Below are positions 10,491 to 22,900 of a stretch of 64,000 nucleotides of DNA, piece after piece. The notes under the pieces were generated by a model, which made no database searches, was not told the origin of the DNA, and saw only the letters and a list, made by a program, of their open reading frames with translations. Numbering within the stretch: position 1 is the stretch's first letter; each line of letters starts with the position of its first letter. Made by a program: the position numbers and the translations under genes. The stretch is taken from NCBI GenBank assembly GCA_947568835.1, contig OX387609.1, forward strand, positions 18,063,208 to 18,127,207. The letters are read 5' to 3'. The stretch is from Protonemura montana (Eukaryota; Arthropoda; Insecta; Plecoptera; Nemouridae).

Positions 10491-12749
10491 TCCTGCCCCA
10501 TGTCCTTCCCCGTGTCTTGCCCCATGTCCTGCCCCAAGTCCTAACCCATGTCCTGCCCTTATTTGCTGCCCCATGTCCTGCCCCATGTCCTGCCCCATGT
10601 CTTGCCCAAAGTCCTGCTCCATGTCCTGCCTCATGACCTGCCCCATGTCCTGCCTCATGTCCTGCCCCAAGTCCTGTGCCATGTCCTGCCCTAATTCCTG
10701 CACCATGTTCTGCCCCATGTCCTGGCCCATGTCCTGCCCCATGTCTTGCCCAAAGTCCTGCCCCAAGTTCTGCCTCATGTCCAGCTTCATATCCTGTCCC
10801 ATGTCCTGGCCTATGTCCTGCCCCATGGCCTGCCTCTTGTTGATCCATGTCCTGCCCCATATCTTGCCCATGTTCTGTCTCATGTGTTGGTCTAAGTCCT
10901 GCCCCTTGCCCTGTCGCCTTTTCATGCCTCATGTCCTGCCCCATGTCCTGCCCCATGTACAGCCCCATGTCCTGCCCCAAGTCCTGTCCCATGTCCTGCC
11001 CTTATTCCTGCCCCATGTTCTGCCCCATGTCCTGACCCTTATCCTGCCTCATGTCCTGCCCCATGTCCTGCCCCAATTCCCGTCCCATGTCCTGCCCTAA
11101 TTCCTGCCCCATGTCCTGCCCCATGTCCTGACCCTTGTCCTGCCCAAATTCCTGCCCCATGTCCTGCCCCATGTCCTGCCTCATATCCTGCCCCATGTCC
11201 TGCCCCATGTCCTGCCAAATGTCAAAACGCATGTTCTTCCCCATGTCCAGTAAAATGTCCCGCCCGATGTCCTGCCCTTTGTCCTGCCCCATGTCCTGCC
11301 CCATGTCTTGCCCAAAGTCCTGCCCCATGTTCTGCCCCATGGCCTGCCCCATGTCCCGCCCGATGTCCTGCCCCATGTCCTGCCTCATGTCCAGTCCCAT
11401 GTCCTGCCTCATGTCCTGCCCCATGTCCTACCCCATGTCCTGTCCCATGACCTGCACCATATCCTGCCCCAAATCCCGTCGCATGTCTGCCCCAAATTCT
11501 GCCCTATGTCCTGCCCCATGTCCTGCCCCATATCCTTTCCAATATTACGCCCCATGTCCTGTAACATGTCCTGCCCTATGTCATGCGCCAAGTCCTGCCC
11601 CATATCCTGCCCCATGTCCTACCCTATGTAATGCCCCCATTCTAGCACCATGTCCTGCCCTATGTCCTGGCCCATATCCTGCTCCATGTCCTGCCTCATA
11701 TCCTGACCAATGTCCTGCCCAATATCCTGTCGCATGCATGCCTCATGTCTTGCCTAAAGTCTTGCCCCATGTCCTGCCCCATGTCCTGCCCCATGTCCTG
11801 CCCCACGTCCTGTCCCATGTCCTGCCCTTATTCCTGCCCCATGTTCTGCCATATGGCCTGCCCCATGTCCCGCCCGATGTCCTGCCCCATGTCATGCCTC
11901 ATATCCAGTCCCATGTCCTGCCTCATGTCCTGCCCCATGTCCTGCCCCATGTCCTGTCCCATGACCTGCACCATATCCTGCCCCAAATCCCGTCGCATGT
12001 CTGCCCCAAATCCTGCCCTATGTCCTGCCCCATGTCCTGCCCCATATCCTTTCCAATATTACACTTCATGTCCTGTAACATGTCCTGACCTATGTCATGC
12101 GCCAAGTCCTGCCCCATATCCTGCCCCATGTCCTACCCTATGTAATGCCCCCATTCTTGCACCATGTCCTGCCCCATGTCCTGGCTCATATCCTGCTCCA
12201 TGTCCTGCCTCATATCCTGTCCAATGTCCTGCCCAATACCCTGTCGCATGCATGCCTCATGTCTTGCCCAAAGTCTTGCCCCATGTCCTGCCCTATGTCC
12301 TGCCCCATGTCCTGCCCCAAGTCCTGTCCCTTGTCCTGCCCTTATTCCTGCCCCATGTCCTGCCTTATCTCCTGCCCCATGTCCTGCCCCATGTCCTGCC
12401 CCGTGTCTTTTCCCATGACCTGCACCATATCCTGCCCCAAATCCCGTCGCATGTCCTGCCCCAAATCCTGCCCTATGTGATGCCCCATCTCCTGCCCCAT
12501 ATCCTTTTCAATATTATGCCCCATGTCCTGTAACATGTCCTGCCCTATGTCATGCGCCAAGTCCTGCCCCATATCTTGCCACATGTCCTGCCCTGTGTAA
12601 TGCCCAATGTCCTGCACCATGTCCTGCCCCATGTCCTGGCCCATATCCTGCTCCATGTCCTGCCTCATATCCTATCCAATGTCCTGCCCTTTATCCTGTC
12701 GCATGCATGACTCATGTCTTGTCCAAAGTCTTGCCCTATGTCCTGCCCC
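10491..12749. repeat. Alpha HOR, third unit (B-lineage head, runs into beta)
   Basis: It starts in register with B1 (offset 6,827) and shares B1's private variants near 11,499 and 11,706. It lacks B1's 502-bp deletion, so its middle part reads like A. It has its own 156-bp (13-monomer) deletion near 12,398. Palindromic 11-bp monomers lie at 11732, 12246 and 12701. Homology with A continues at offset 10,334 into the next block until about 13,840, because the head of each beta unit is alpha-derived. The right edge given here is the point where the beta period begins. Confidence 0.85.
12386..12410. repeat. Junction of a 156-bp (13-monomer) deletion
   Basis: Sequence equivalent to about 1908-2063 of unit A1 is absent. 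The flanks join inside consensus monomers just before the CCCCGTGTCTTTTCCC variant. Loss of exactly thirteen 12-bp monomers keeps the register, as expected from in-register unequal exchange or slippage. Confidence 0.75.
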
Positions 12750-14102
12750 ATGTTCTGCCCCATGTCCTGCCCCAAGTCCTGTCCCATGTCCTGCCCTAAT
12801 TCCTGCGCCATGTTCTGCCTTATTTGCTGCCCCATGTCCTGCCCCATGTCCTGCCCCATGTCTTGCCCAAAGTCCTGCTCCATGTCCTGCCCCATGTCCT
12901 ACCCATTTCCTGCCCCATGTCCTGCCCCAAGTCCTTCTCCCATGTCCTGCCCTAATTCCTGCCCTATGTCCTGCCCCATGTCCTGCCCCTTGTCCTGCCT
13001 CATGTCCTGCCCCATGTCTTGCCCCATGTCCTGACCCAAGTTCTGTCTCATGTCATGCGTCATGTCCTAACGCATGTTCTGCCCCATGTCCTAGCCCATG
13101 TCCTGCCACATGTCCTGCCCCATGTTCTGCCCCATGTCCTGCGCCATGTCCTGTCTCATGTTCTGACCCATGTTCTGTCTCTTGTCGTGCCTCATGTCCT
13201 GTCGCATGTTCTGCCCCATGTCCTGGCCCATGTCCTGCCCCATGTCTTGCCCAAAGTCCTGCCCAAAGTTCTGCCTCATGTCCAGCCCCATGTCCTGTCC
13301 CATGTCCTGGCCTATGTCCTGCCCCACGGCCTGCCTCATGTTGTTCCATGTCCTGCCCCATATACTGCTCATGTTCTGTCTCATGTGTTGGTCTAAGTCC
13401 TTCCCCTTTGTCCTGTCGCATTTTCATGCCTCATGTTCTGCCCATGTCCTACCCCATGTACAGCCCCATGTCCTGTCTCACGTCCTGTCCCATGTCCTTT
13501 CCTATTTTCTGCCTCATGTCCTGCTTGATGTCCTACCTCATGTCCTGCCCCTAGCTTTCCCAAAGTCCTGCCCCATGTCCTGCCTCATTTTCTGGCCTAT
13601 GTCCTGCCATATGTCCTGACCCATGTCCTTCCCCATTTCCTGCCTCATGTCCTGCCCCATGTCCTGCCCCATGTCCTGCCTCATGTCTTGCCAAAAGTCC
13701 TGCCCCATGTCCTGCCCCATGTCCTGCCCCATGTCCTGCCCCATGTCCTGCCCCATGTCCTGCCAAATGTCAAAACGCATGTCCTGCCCCATGTCCAGTA
13801 ACATTTCCCGCCCGATGTCCTGCCCTATGTCCTGCCCCATGTTATGTACCATTTCATGCCCCATGTCTTGTCGCATGTCCTGTCCTATGTCCTGTTACAT
13901 GTCCCGCCCGATGTCCTGCCCCATGTCCTGTCCCATGACATCCACCATATCCTGCCCCAAATCCCGTCGCATGTCCTGCCCCATATCCTTTCCAATAATT
14001 CGCCCCATGTCCTGTAACATGTCCTGCCCTATGTCATGCGCCAAGTCCTGCCCCATATCCTGCCACATGTTCTACCCTATGTAATGCTCCAAGTCCTGCA
14101 CC

Positions 14103-14110
14103 ATGCCCGC
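14103..14110. repeat. 8-bp monomer ATGCCCGC (representative)
   Basis: A shortened monomer of 8 bp lies between CTGCACC and ATGTCCTGCCCC. Copies occur near 21328, 28877, 35443, 37317, 39191, 44588, 48687, 50550, 55214, 57077, 61729 and 63543, always in the same context. It shifts the 12-bp phase by four bases. With the 11-bp monomers it explains why HOR lengths such as 7,225 and 6,527 are not multiples of 12. Confidence 0.75.
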
Positions 14111-17100
14111 ATGTCCTGCCCCTTGTCCAGTAACATGTCCCGCCTGATGTGCTGCCCTACGTCCTGCCCCATATCCTGCCCCATGTCCTGACCATTATCC
14201 TTCCCTTTGTCCTGCCCCATGTCTTGCCCCATGTCCTGACCCATGTGTTGTCCCAAGTGCTGCCCCTTGTCCTGTCGCATGTCATGCCTCATGTCCTGCC
14301 CCATGTCCTGCCCCATGGACAGCCCCATGTCCTGACCCTTATTTCCTGCCCCGTGTCCTGCCCCATGTCCTGCCCCATGTCTTGCCAAAAGTCCTGTCCC
14401 AAGTCCTGCCCCATATCCTGCCCCATGTCCTGCCCCATGTCTTTTCATGACCAAACCTTATTCCTGCCAAATGTCCTGCCCCATGTGCTGCCTCATGTCC
14501 TTCCCTAATGTCCAGCCCCATGTTCTGTACTATTTCATGCCTATGTCCTTTCGCATGTCCTGCCCTATGTCCTTTCGCATGTCCTGCCCTATGTCCTGTA
14601 ACATGTCCCGCCCGATGTCCTGCCCCATGTCCTGCCTCATATCCAGTCCCATGTCCTGCCTCACGTCCTGCCCCTTTCCTGCCCCATGTCCCGTGGCATG
14701 TCCTGCCCCATATCCTGCCCCATGTCCTGCCCCATGTCTTTTCATGACCTAACCTTATTCCTGCCAAATGTCCTTCCCCATGTCCTGCCCCATGTCCTGT
14801 CCCATGTCCTGCACCAGCTCCTGCCACTAATCCCGTCGCATGTCCTGCCCCAAATCCTGCCCTATGTTCTGCCCCATTTACTGCCACATATCCTTTCCAA
14901 TTTTATGCTCCATGTCCTGTAACATGTCCTGCCCTATGTCATGCGGCAAGTCCTGCCCCATATCCTGCCCCATGTCCTGCCCTATGTAATGCCCAATGTC
15001 CTGCACCATGTCCTGCCCCATGTCTTTGCCCATATCCTGCTCCATGTCCTGCCAAATATCCTATCCAATGCTCTGCCCTTTATCCTGTCGCATGCATGCC
15101 TCAAGTCTTGTCCAAAGTCTTGCCCCATGTCCTGCACCATGTTTTGCCCCATGTCCTGCCCTAAGTCCTGTCCCATGTCCTGCCCTAATTCCTGCCCCAT
15201 GTCCTGCCTTATTTGCTGCCCCATGTCCTGCCCCATGTCCTGCCCCATGTCTTGCCCAAAGTCCTGCTCCATGTCCTGCCCCATATCCTGCCCCATGTCC
15301 TGCCACATGTCCTGACCCATGTTCTGTCTCATGTCATGCGTCATGTCCTAACGCATGTTCTGCCCCATTACCTGGACCATAGCCTGCCCCATGTCCTGCC
15401 CCATGTTCTGCCCCATGTCCTGCGCCATGTCCTGTCGCATGTTCTGCCCCATGTACTGGCCCATGTCCTGCCCTATGTCTTGCAAAAAGTCCTGCCCCAA
15501 GTTCTGCCTCATGTCCAGCCCCATGTCCTGTCCCATGTCCGGGCCTATGTCCTGCCCCACGGCCTGCCTCATGTTGTTCCATTTCCTGCCCCATATCCTG
15601 CCCACGTTCTGTCTCATGTGTTGGTCCAATTCCTGCCCCTTGTCCTGTCGCATTTTCATGCCTTATGTTCTGCCCCATGTCCTGCCCCATGTCCTGCCTC
15701 ATGTCTTGCAAAATGTCCTGCCCCATGTCCTGCCCCATGTCCTTCCCCATGTCCTGCCCCATGTCCTGCCCCAAGTCCTGTCCTATGTCCTGCCCTAAAT
15801 CCAGCCCCATGTCCTGCCCCAAGTCCTGCCCCTAAATCCTGCCCCATGTCCTGCCCCATGTCCTGCCAAATGTCAAAACGCATGTCCTGCCCCATGTCCA
15901 GTAACATGTCCCGCCCGATGTCCTGCCCTATGTTCTGCCCCATGTTCTGTACCATTTCATGCCCCATGTCTTGTCGCATGTCCTGTCCTATGTCCTGTAA
16001 CATGTCCCGCCCGATGTCCTGCCCCATGTTCTGTCCCACGACATCCACCATATTCTGCCCCAAATCCCGTCGCATGTCCTGCCCCATATCCTTTCCAATA
16101 TTACGCCCTATGTCCTGCCCCATGTCCTGCCCCATGTCTTGCCAAAAGTCCTGTCCCAAGTCTTGCCCCATATACTGCCCCATGTCCTGCCCCATGTCTT
16201 TTCATGACCTAACCTTATTCCTGCCCCATGTCCTGCCCTATGTGCTGCCCCATGTCCTTCGCTATTGTCCTGCCCCATGTTCTGTACTATTTCATGACTA
16301 TGTCCTGTCGCAAGGCCTGCCCTATGTCCTGTAACATGTCCCGCCCGATGTCCTGCCCCATGTCCTGCCTCATATTCAGTCCCATGTCCTGCCTCATGTC
16401 CTGCCCCTTTCCTGCCCCATGTCCTGTCCCATGACCTGCACCATATCCTGCTCCAAATCCCGTCGCATGTCCTGCTCTAAATCTTGCCCTATGTCCTGCC
16501 CCATCTCCTGTCCTATATCCTTTCCAATATTATGCCCCATGTCCTGCCCCATGTCCTGCCCTATGTAATGCCCCATGTCCTGCACCATGTCCTGCCCCAT
16601 GTCCTGGCCCATACTCTGCTCCATGTCCTGCCTCATAGTCTGTCCAATATCCTGCCCTATATCCTGTCGCATGCATGCCTCATGTCTTGCCCAAACTCCT
16701 GTCCCATGTCCTGCCCTAATTCCTGCCCCATGTCCTGCCCAATGTCCTGCCCCATATCCTGCCCCATGTCCTGCCCCTTGTCCTGCCAAATGTCAAAACG
16801 CATGTCCTGCCCCATGTACTGCTTCATGTCCTGCATCATGTCTTGCCCAAAGTCCTGCCCCATGTCCTGCCCCAGGTCCTGCCCCATGTCCTTCCCTAAT
16901 GTTCTGCCCCAAGTTCTATTCCATTTCATGCCCCATGTCCTGTCGCATGTCCTGCCCTATGTCCTGCAACATGTCCCGGCCGATGTCCTGCCCCATGTCC
17001 TTCCTCATGTCCAGTCCCATGTCCTGCGTCATGTCCTGCCCTATGTCCTGCCCCATGTCCTGCCTCATATCCAGTCCCATGTTCTGCCCCATGTCCTGCC

Positions 17101-19843
17101 CCATGTCCTGCCCTATGTAATGCCCCATGTCCTGCACCATGTTCTGCCCCATATCCTGGCCCATATTCTGCTCCATGTCCTGCCTCATGGACTGTCCAAT
17201 GTCCTGCCCTATATCCTGTCGCATGCATGCCTCATGTCTTGCCCAAAGTCCTGTCCCATGTCCTGACCTAATTCCTGCCCCATGTCCTGCCCCATGTCCT
17301 GCCCCATATCCTGCCCCATGTCCTGCCCCTTGTCCTGCCAAATGTCAAAACGCTTGTCCTGCCCCATGTACTGCCGCATGTCCTGCATCATGTCTTGTCC
17401 AAAGTCCTGCCCCATGTTCTGCCCCTGTCCTGTCGCACGTCATGCCTCATGTCCTGCCCCATGTCCTGCCCCATGGACAGCCCCATGTCCTGACCCTTAT
17501 TTCCTGCTCCATGTCCTGATCTATGTCCTGCCCCATGTCTTGCCAAAAGTCCTGTCCCATGTCCTGCCCCATATCCTGCCCCATGTCCTGCCCCAAGTCA
17601 TTTCATGGCCTAACCTTAATCCTGCCCCATGTTCTGCTTTATGTGCTGCCCCATTTCCTTCCCTAATGTCCTGCCACATGTTCTGTACCATTCCATGCCT
17701 ATGTCCTGTCGCTTGTCCTGCCCTATGTCCTGTAACATGTCCCGCCCGATGTCCTGCCCCATGTCCTGCCTCATGTCCGGTCCCATATCCTGCCTCATGT
17801 CCTGCCTCATGTCCTGCCCCATATCCTGTCCCATGACCTGCACCATATCCTGCTCCAAATCCCGTCGCATGTCCTGCCCCAAATCTTGCCCTATGTCCTG
17901 CCCCATGTCCTGTCCTATGTCCTTTCCAACATAATGCCCCATGTCCTGCCCCATGTCCTGCCCTATGTAATGCCCCATGTCCTGCACCATGTCCTGCCCC
18001 ATGTCCTGGCCCATATTCTGCTCCATGTCCTGCCTCATAGTCTGTCCAATGTCCTGCCCCATGTCCTGCCCTATGTCCTGCCCCAAGTCCTGTCCCATGA
18101 TTTGCCCCATGTCCTTCCCCAAGTCCTGCTCCAAGTCCTGTCCCATGTCCTGCCCTAATTCCTGCCCCATGTCCTGCCCCAAGTCATTTCATGGCCTAAC
18201 CTTATTCCTGCCCCATGTTCTGCCCCATGTGCTGCCCCATGTCCTTCCCTAATGTCCTGCCCCATGTTCTGTACCAATTCATACCCATGTTCTGTCGCTT
18301 GTCCTGCCCAATGTCCTGTAACATGTCCCGCCCGATGTCCTGCCCCATGTCCTGCCTCATGTCCAGTCCCATATCCTGCCCCATGTCCTGCCCCAAGTCC
18401 TGCCCCATGTCCTTCCCTAATGTTCTGCCCCAAGTCCTTTACCATTTCATGCCCCATGTCCTGTCGCATGTCCTGCCCCAAATCTTGCCCAATGTAGTGC
18501 CCCATGTCCTGCATCATGTCCTGCCCCATGTCCTAACCCATATTCTGCTTCATGTCCTGCCTCATAGTCTGTCCAATGTCCTGCCCTATATCCTGTCGCA
18601 TGCATGCCTCATGTCTTGCCCAAAGTCCTGTCCCATTTCCTGCCCTAATTTCTGCCCCATGTCCTGCCCCATGTCCTAACCCATATCCTGCCCCATGTCC
18701 TGCCCCTTATTTTCTGCCCCATGTCCTGCCCTATGTCCTGCCCCATGTCTTGCCAAAGGTCCTGGCCCATGTCCTGCCCCATATCCTGCCCCATGTCCTG
18801 CCCCAAGTCTTTTCATGGCCTAACCTTATTCCTGCCCTATTTTCTGCCCAATGTGCTGCCCCATGTCCTTCCCTAATGTCCTGCCCCATGTTCTGTACCA
18901 TTTCATGCCTATGTCCTGTCGCATGTCCTGCCCTATATCCTGCCCCATGTCCAGCCCTATGTAATGCCCCATGTCCTGCACCATGTCCTGCCCCATGTCC
19001 TGGCCCATATTCTGCTCCATGTCCTGCCTCATAGTCTGTCCAATGTCCTGCCCTATATCCTGTCGCATGCATGTCTCATGTCTTGCCCAAAGTCTTGCCC
19101 CATGTCCTGCCCATGTCCGGCACCATGTCCTGCCCCATGTCCTTCCCTAATGTTCTGCCCCAAGTTCTATACCATTTCATGCCCCATGTCCTGTCGCATG
19201 TCCTGCCCTATGTCCTCTAACATGTCCCGGCCGATGTAATGCCCCATGTCCTGCCTCATGTCCAGTCCCATGTCCTGCGTCATGTCCTGCCCCATTTCCT
19301 GCCCCATGTCCTGCCTCATATCCAGTCCCATGTCCTGCCTCATGTCCTGCAACTTTCCTGCCCCATGTCCTGTCCCATGACCTGCACCATATCCTGCTCC
19401 AAATCCCGTCGCATGTCCTGCCCCAAATCTTGCCCTATGTCCTGCCCCATGTCCTGTCCTATATCCTTTCCAATATAATGCCACATGTCCTGCCCCATGT
19501 CCTGCCCTATGTAATGCCTCATTTCCTGCACCATGTCCTGCCCCATGTCCTGGCCCATATTCTGCTCCATGTCCTGCCTCATAGTCTGTCCAATGTCCTG
19601 CCCTATATCCTGTCGCATGCATGCCTCATGTCTTGCCCAAAGTCCTGTCCCACGTCCTGACCTAATTCCTGCCCCATATCCTGCCCCATGTCCTGCCCCT
19701 TGTCCTGCCAAATGTCAAAACGCTTGTCCTGCCCCATGTACTGCCCCATGTCCTGCATCATGTCTTGCCCAAAGTCCTGCCCTATGTTCTGCCCCATGTC
19801 CTGTCCCATGTCCTGCCCCATGTCTTGCCCAAAGTCCTGCTCC

Positions 19844-19903
19844 ATGTCCTGCCCCATGTCCTGCCCCATGTCCTGCCCCATGTCCTGCCCCATGTCCTGC
19901 CCC
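19844..19903. repeat. Five consecutive perfect consensus monomers
   Basis: ATGTCCTGCCCC occurs five times without a change, directly before an AAG-starting variant. It is repeated at 27393-27452. It is the purest stretch I noticed and the best local template for the consensus. On the - strand it gives five regularly spaced GGGG tracts separated by an 8-base spacer that contains a GG. Confidence 0.85.
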
Positions 19904-19974
19904 AAGTCCTGTCCCATGTCCTGCCCTTATTCCTGCCCCATGCCTGCCCCATGTCCTGACCCTTATCCTGCCTC

Positions 19975-22900
19975 ATGTCCTGCCCCATGTCCTGCCCCAA
20001 GTCCTGTCCCATGTCCTGCCCTAATTCCTGCGCCATGTTCTGCCTTATTTGCTGCCCCATGTCCTGCCCCATGTCCTGCCCCATGTCTTGCCCAAAGTCC
20101 TGCTCCATGTCCTGCCCCATGTCCTACCCATTTCCTGCCCCATGTCCTGCCCCAAGTCCTTCTCCCATGTCCTGCCCTAATTCCTGCCCTATGTCCTGCC
20201 CCATGTCCTGCCCCTTGTCCTGCCTCATGTCCTGCCCCATGTCTTGCCCCATGTCCTGACCCAAGTTCTGTCTCATGTCATGCGTCATGTCCTAACGCAT
20301 GTTCTGCCCCATGTCCTAGCCCATGTCCTGCCACATGTCCTGCCCCATGTTCTGCCCCATGTCCTGCGCCATGTCCTGTCTCATGTTCTGACCCATGTTC
20401 TGTCTCTTGTCGTGCCTCATGTCCTGTCGCATGTTCTGCCCCATGTCCTGGCCCATGTCCTGCCCCATGTCTTGCCCAAAGTCCTGCCCAAAGTTCTGCC
20501 TCATGTCCAGCCCCATGTCCTGTCCCATGTCCTGGCCTATGTCCTGCCCCACGGCCTGCCTCATGTTGTTCCATGTCCTGCCCCATATACTGCTCATGTT
20601 CTGTCTCATGTGTTGGTCTAAGTCCTTCCCCTTTGTCCTGTCGCATTTTCATGCCTCATGTTCTGCCCATGTCCTACCCCATGTACAGCCCCATGTCCTG
20701 TCTCACGTCCTGTCCCATGTCCTTTCCTATTTTCTGCCTCATGTCCTGCTTGATGTCCTACCTCATGTCCTGCCCCTAGCTTTCCCAAAGTCCTGCCCCA
20801 TGTCCTGCCTCATTTCCTGGCCTATGTCCTGCCATATGTCCTGACCCATGTCCTTCCCCATTTCCTGCCTCATGTCCTGCCCCATGTCCTGCCCCATGTC
20901 CTGCCTCATGTCTTGCCAAAAGTCCTGCCCCATGTCCTGCCCCATGTCCTGCCCCATGTCCTGCCCCATGTCCTGCCCCATGTCCTGCCAAATGTCAAAA
21001 CGCATGTCCTGCCCCATGTCCAGTAACATTTCCCGCCCGATGTCCTGCCCTATGTCCTGCCCCATGTTCTGTACCATTTCATGCCCCATGTCTTGTCGCA
21101 TGTCCTGTCCTATGTCCTGTTACATGTCCCGCCCGATGTCCTGCCCCATGTCCTGTCCCATGACATCCACCATATCCTGCCCCAAATCCCGTCGCATGTC
21201 CTGCCCCATATCCTTTCCAATAATTCGCCCCATGTCCTGTAACATGTCCTGCCCTATGTCATGCGCCAAGTCCTGCCCCATATCCTGCCACATGTTCTAC
21301 CCTATGTAATGCTCCAAGTCCTGCACCATGCCCGCATGTCCTGCCCCTTGTCCAGTAACATGTCCCGCCTGATGTGCTGCCCTACGTCCTGCCCCATATC
21401 CTGCCCCATGTCCTGACCATTATCCTTCCCTTTGTCCTGCCCCATGTCTTGCCCCATGTCCTGACCCATGTGTTGTCCCAAGTGCTGCCCCTTGTCCTGT
21501 CGCATGTCATGCCTCATGTCCTGCCCCATGTCCTGCCCCATGGACAGCCCCATGTCCTGACCCTTATTTCCTGCCCCGTGTCCTGCCCCATGTCCTGCCC
21601 CATGTCTTGCTAAAAGTCCTGTCCCAAGTCCTGCCCCATATCCTGCCCCATGTCCTGCCCCATGTCTTTTCATGACCAAACCTTATTCCTGCCAAATGTC
21701 CTGCCCCATGTGCTGCCTCATGTCCTTCCCTAATGTCCAGCCCCATGTTCTGTACTATTTCATGCCTATGTCCTTTCGCATGTCCTGCCCTATGTCCTTT
21801 CGCATGTCCTGCCCTATGTCCTGTAACATGTCCCGCCCGGTGTCCTGCCCCATGTCCTGCCTCATATCCAGTCCCGTGTCCTGCCTCACGTCCTGCCCCT
21901 TTCCTGCCCCATGTCCCGTGGCATGTCCTGCCCCATATCCTGCCCCATGTCCTGCCCCATGTCTTTTCATGACCTAACCTTATTCCTGCCAAATGTCCTT
22001 CCCCATGTCCTGCCCCATGTCCTGTCCCATGTCCTGCACCAGCTCCTGCCACTAATCCCGTCGCATGTCCTGCCCCAAATCCTGCCCTATGTTCTGCCCC
22101 ATTTACTGCCACATATCCTTTCCAATTTTATGCTCCATGTCCTGTAACATGTCCTGCCCTATGTCATGCGGCAAGTCCTGCCCCATATCCTGCCCCATGT
22201 CCTGCCCTATGTAATGCCCAATGTCCTGCACCATGTCCTGCCCCATGTCTTTGCCCATATCCTGCTCCATGTCCTGCCAAATATCCTATCCAATGCTCTG
22301 CCCTTTATCCTGTCGCATGCATGCCTCAAGTCTTGTCCAAAGTCTTGCCCCATGTCCTGCACCATGTTTTGCCCCATGTCCTGCCCTAAGTCCTGTCCCA
22401 TGTCCTGCCCTAATTCCTGCCCCATGTCCTGCCTTATTTGCTGCCCCATGTCCTGCCCCATGTCCTGCCCCATGTCTTGCCCAAAGTCCTGCTCCATGTC
22501 CTGCCCCATATCCTGCCCCATGTCCTGCCACATGTCCTGACCCATGTTCTGTCTCATGTCATGCGTCATGTCCTAACGCATGTTCTGCCCCATTACCTGG
22601 ACCATAGCCTGCCCCATGTCCTGCCCCATGTTCTGCCCCATGTCCTGCGCCATGTCCTGTCGCATGTTCTGCCCCATGTACTGGCCCATGTCCTGCCCTA
22701 TGTCTTGCAAAAAGTCCTGCCCCAAGTTCTGCCTCATGTCCAGCCCCATGTCCTGTCCCATGTCCGGGCCTATGTCCTGCCCCACGGCCTGCCTCATGTT
22801 GTTCCATTTCCTGCCCCATATCCTGCCCACGTTCTGTCTCATGTGTTGGTCCAAGTCCTGCCCCTTGTCCTGTCGCATTTTCATGCCTTATGTTCTGCCC

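Larger units (their letters stand above)
12750..19974. repeat. Beta HOR, unit U1 (7,225 bp)
   Basis: Sequence at 12750 recurs at 19975 (offset 7,225) and 27524. The first ~1.1 kb (to about 13,840) is shared with alpha units; the remaining ~6.1 kb is beta-specific. The block 13,623-14,450 also resembles the start of delta. Palindromic 11-bp monomers occur at 15090, 16669, 17221, 18598, 19065 and 19615. An 8-bp monomer, ATGCCCGC, lies at 14103. At the locus 16,484-17,282 this copy has the intermediate length allele (798 bp). Confidence 0.92.

Noticed and set aside
14508..14747. Possible promoter or AT-rich origin at the TTTCATG and AATATT variant monomers
   Set aside because: AT-rich patches such as CCAATATTATG are only about 10-15 bp long, are single variant monomers copied with the HOR, and have no associated transcription-unit signals.
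15213..16334. A 373-codon open frame (repeated at 22438 and 29690) that could be a cysteine/proline-rich protein, like a keratin-associated or silk-type protein
   Set aside because: It begins and ends inside ordinary satellite, changes peptide motif at every off-length monomer, overlaps equally open frames on both strands, and has no start context or domain. Other HOR copies break the frame freely.
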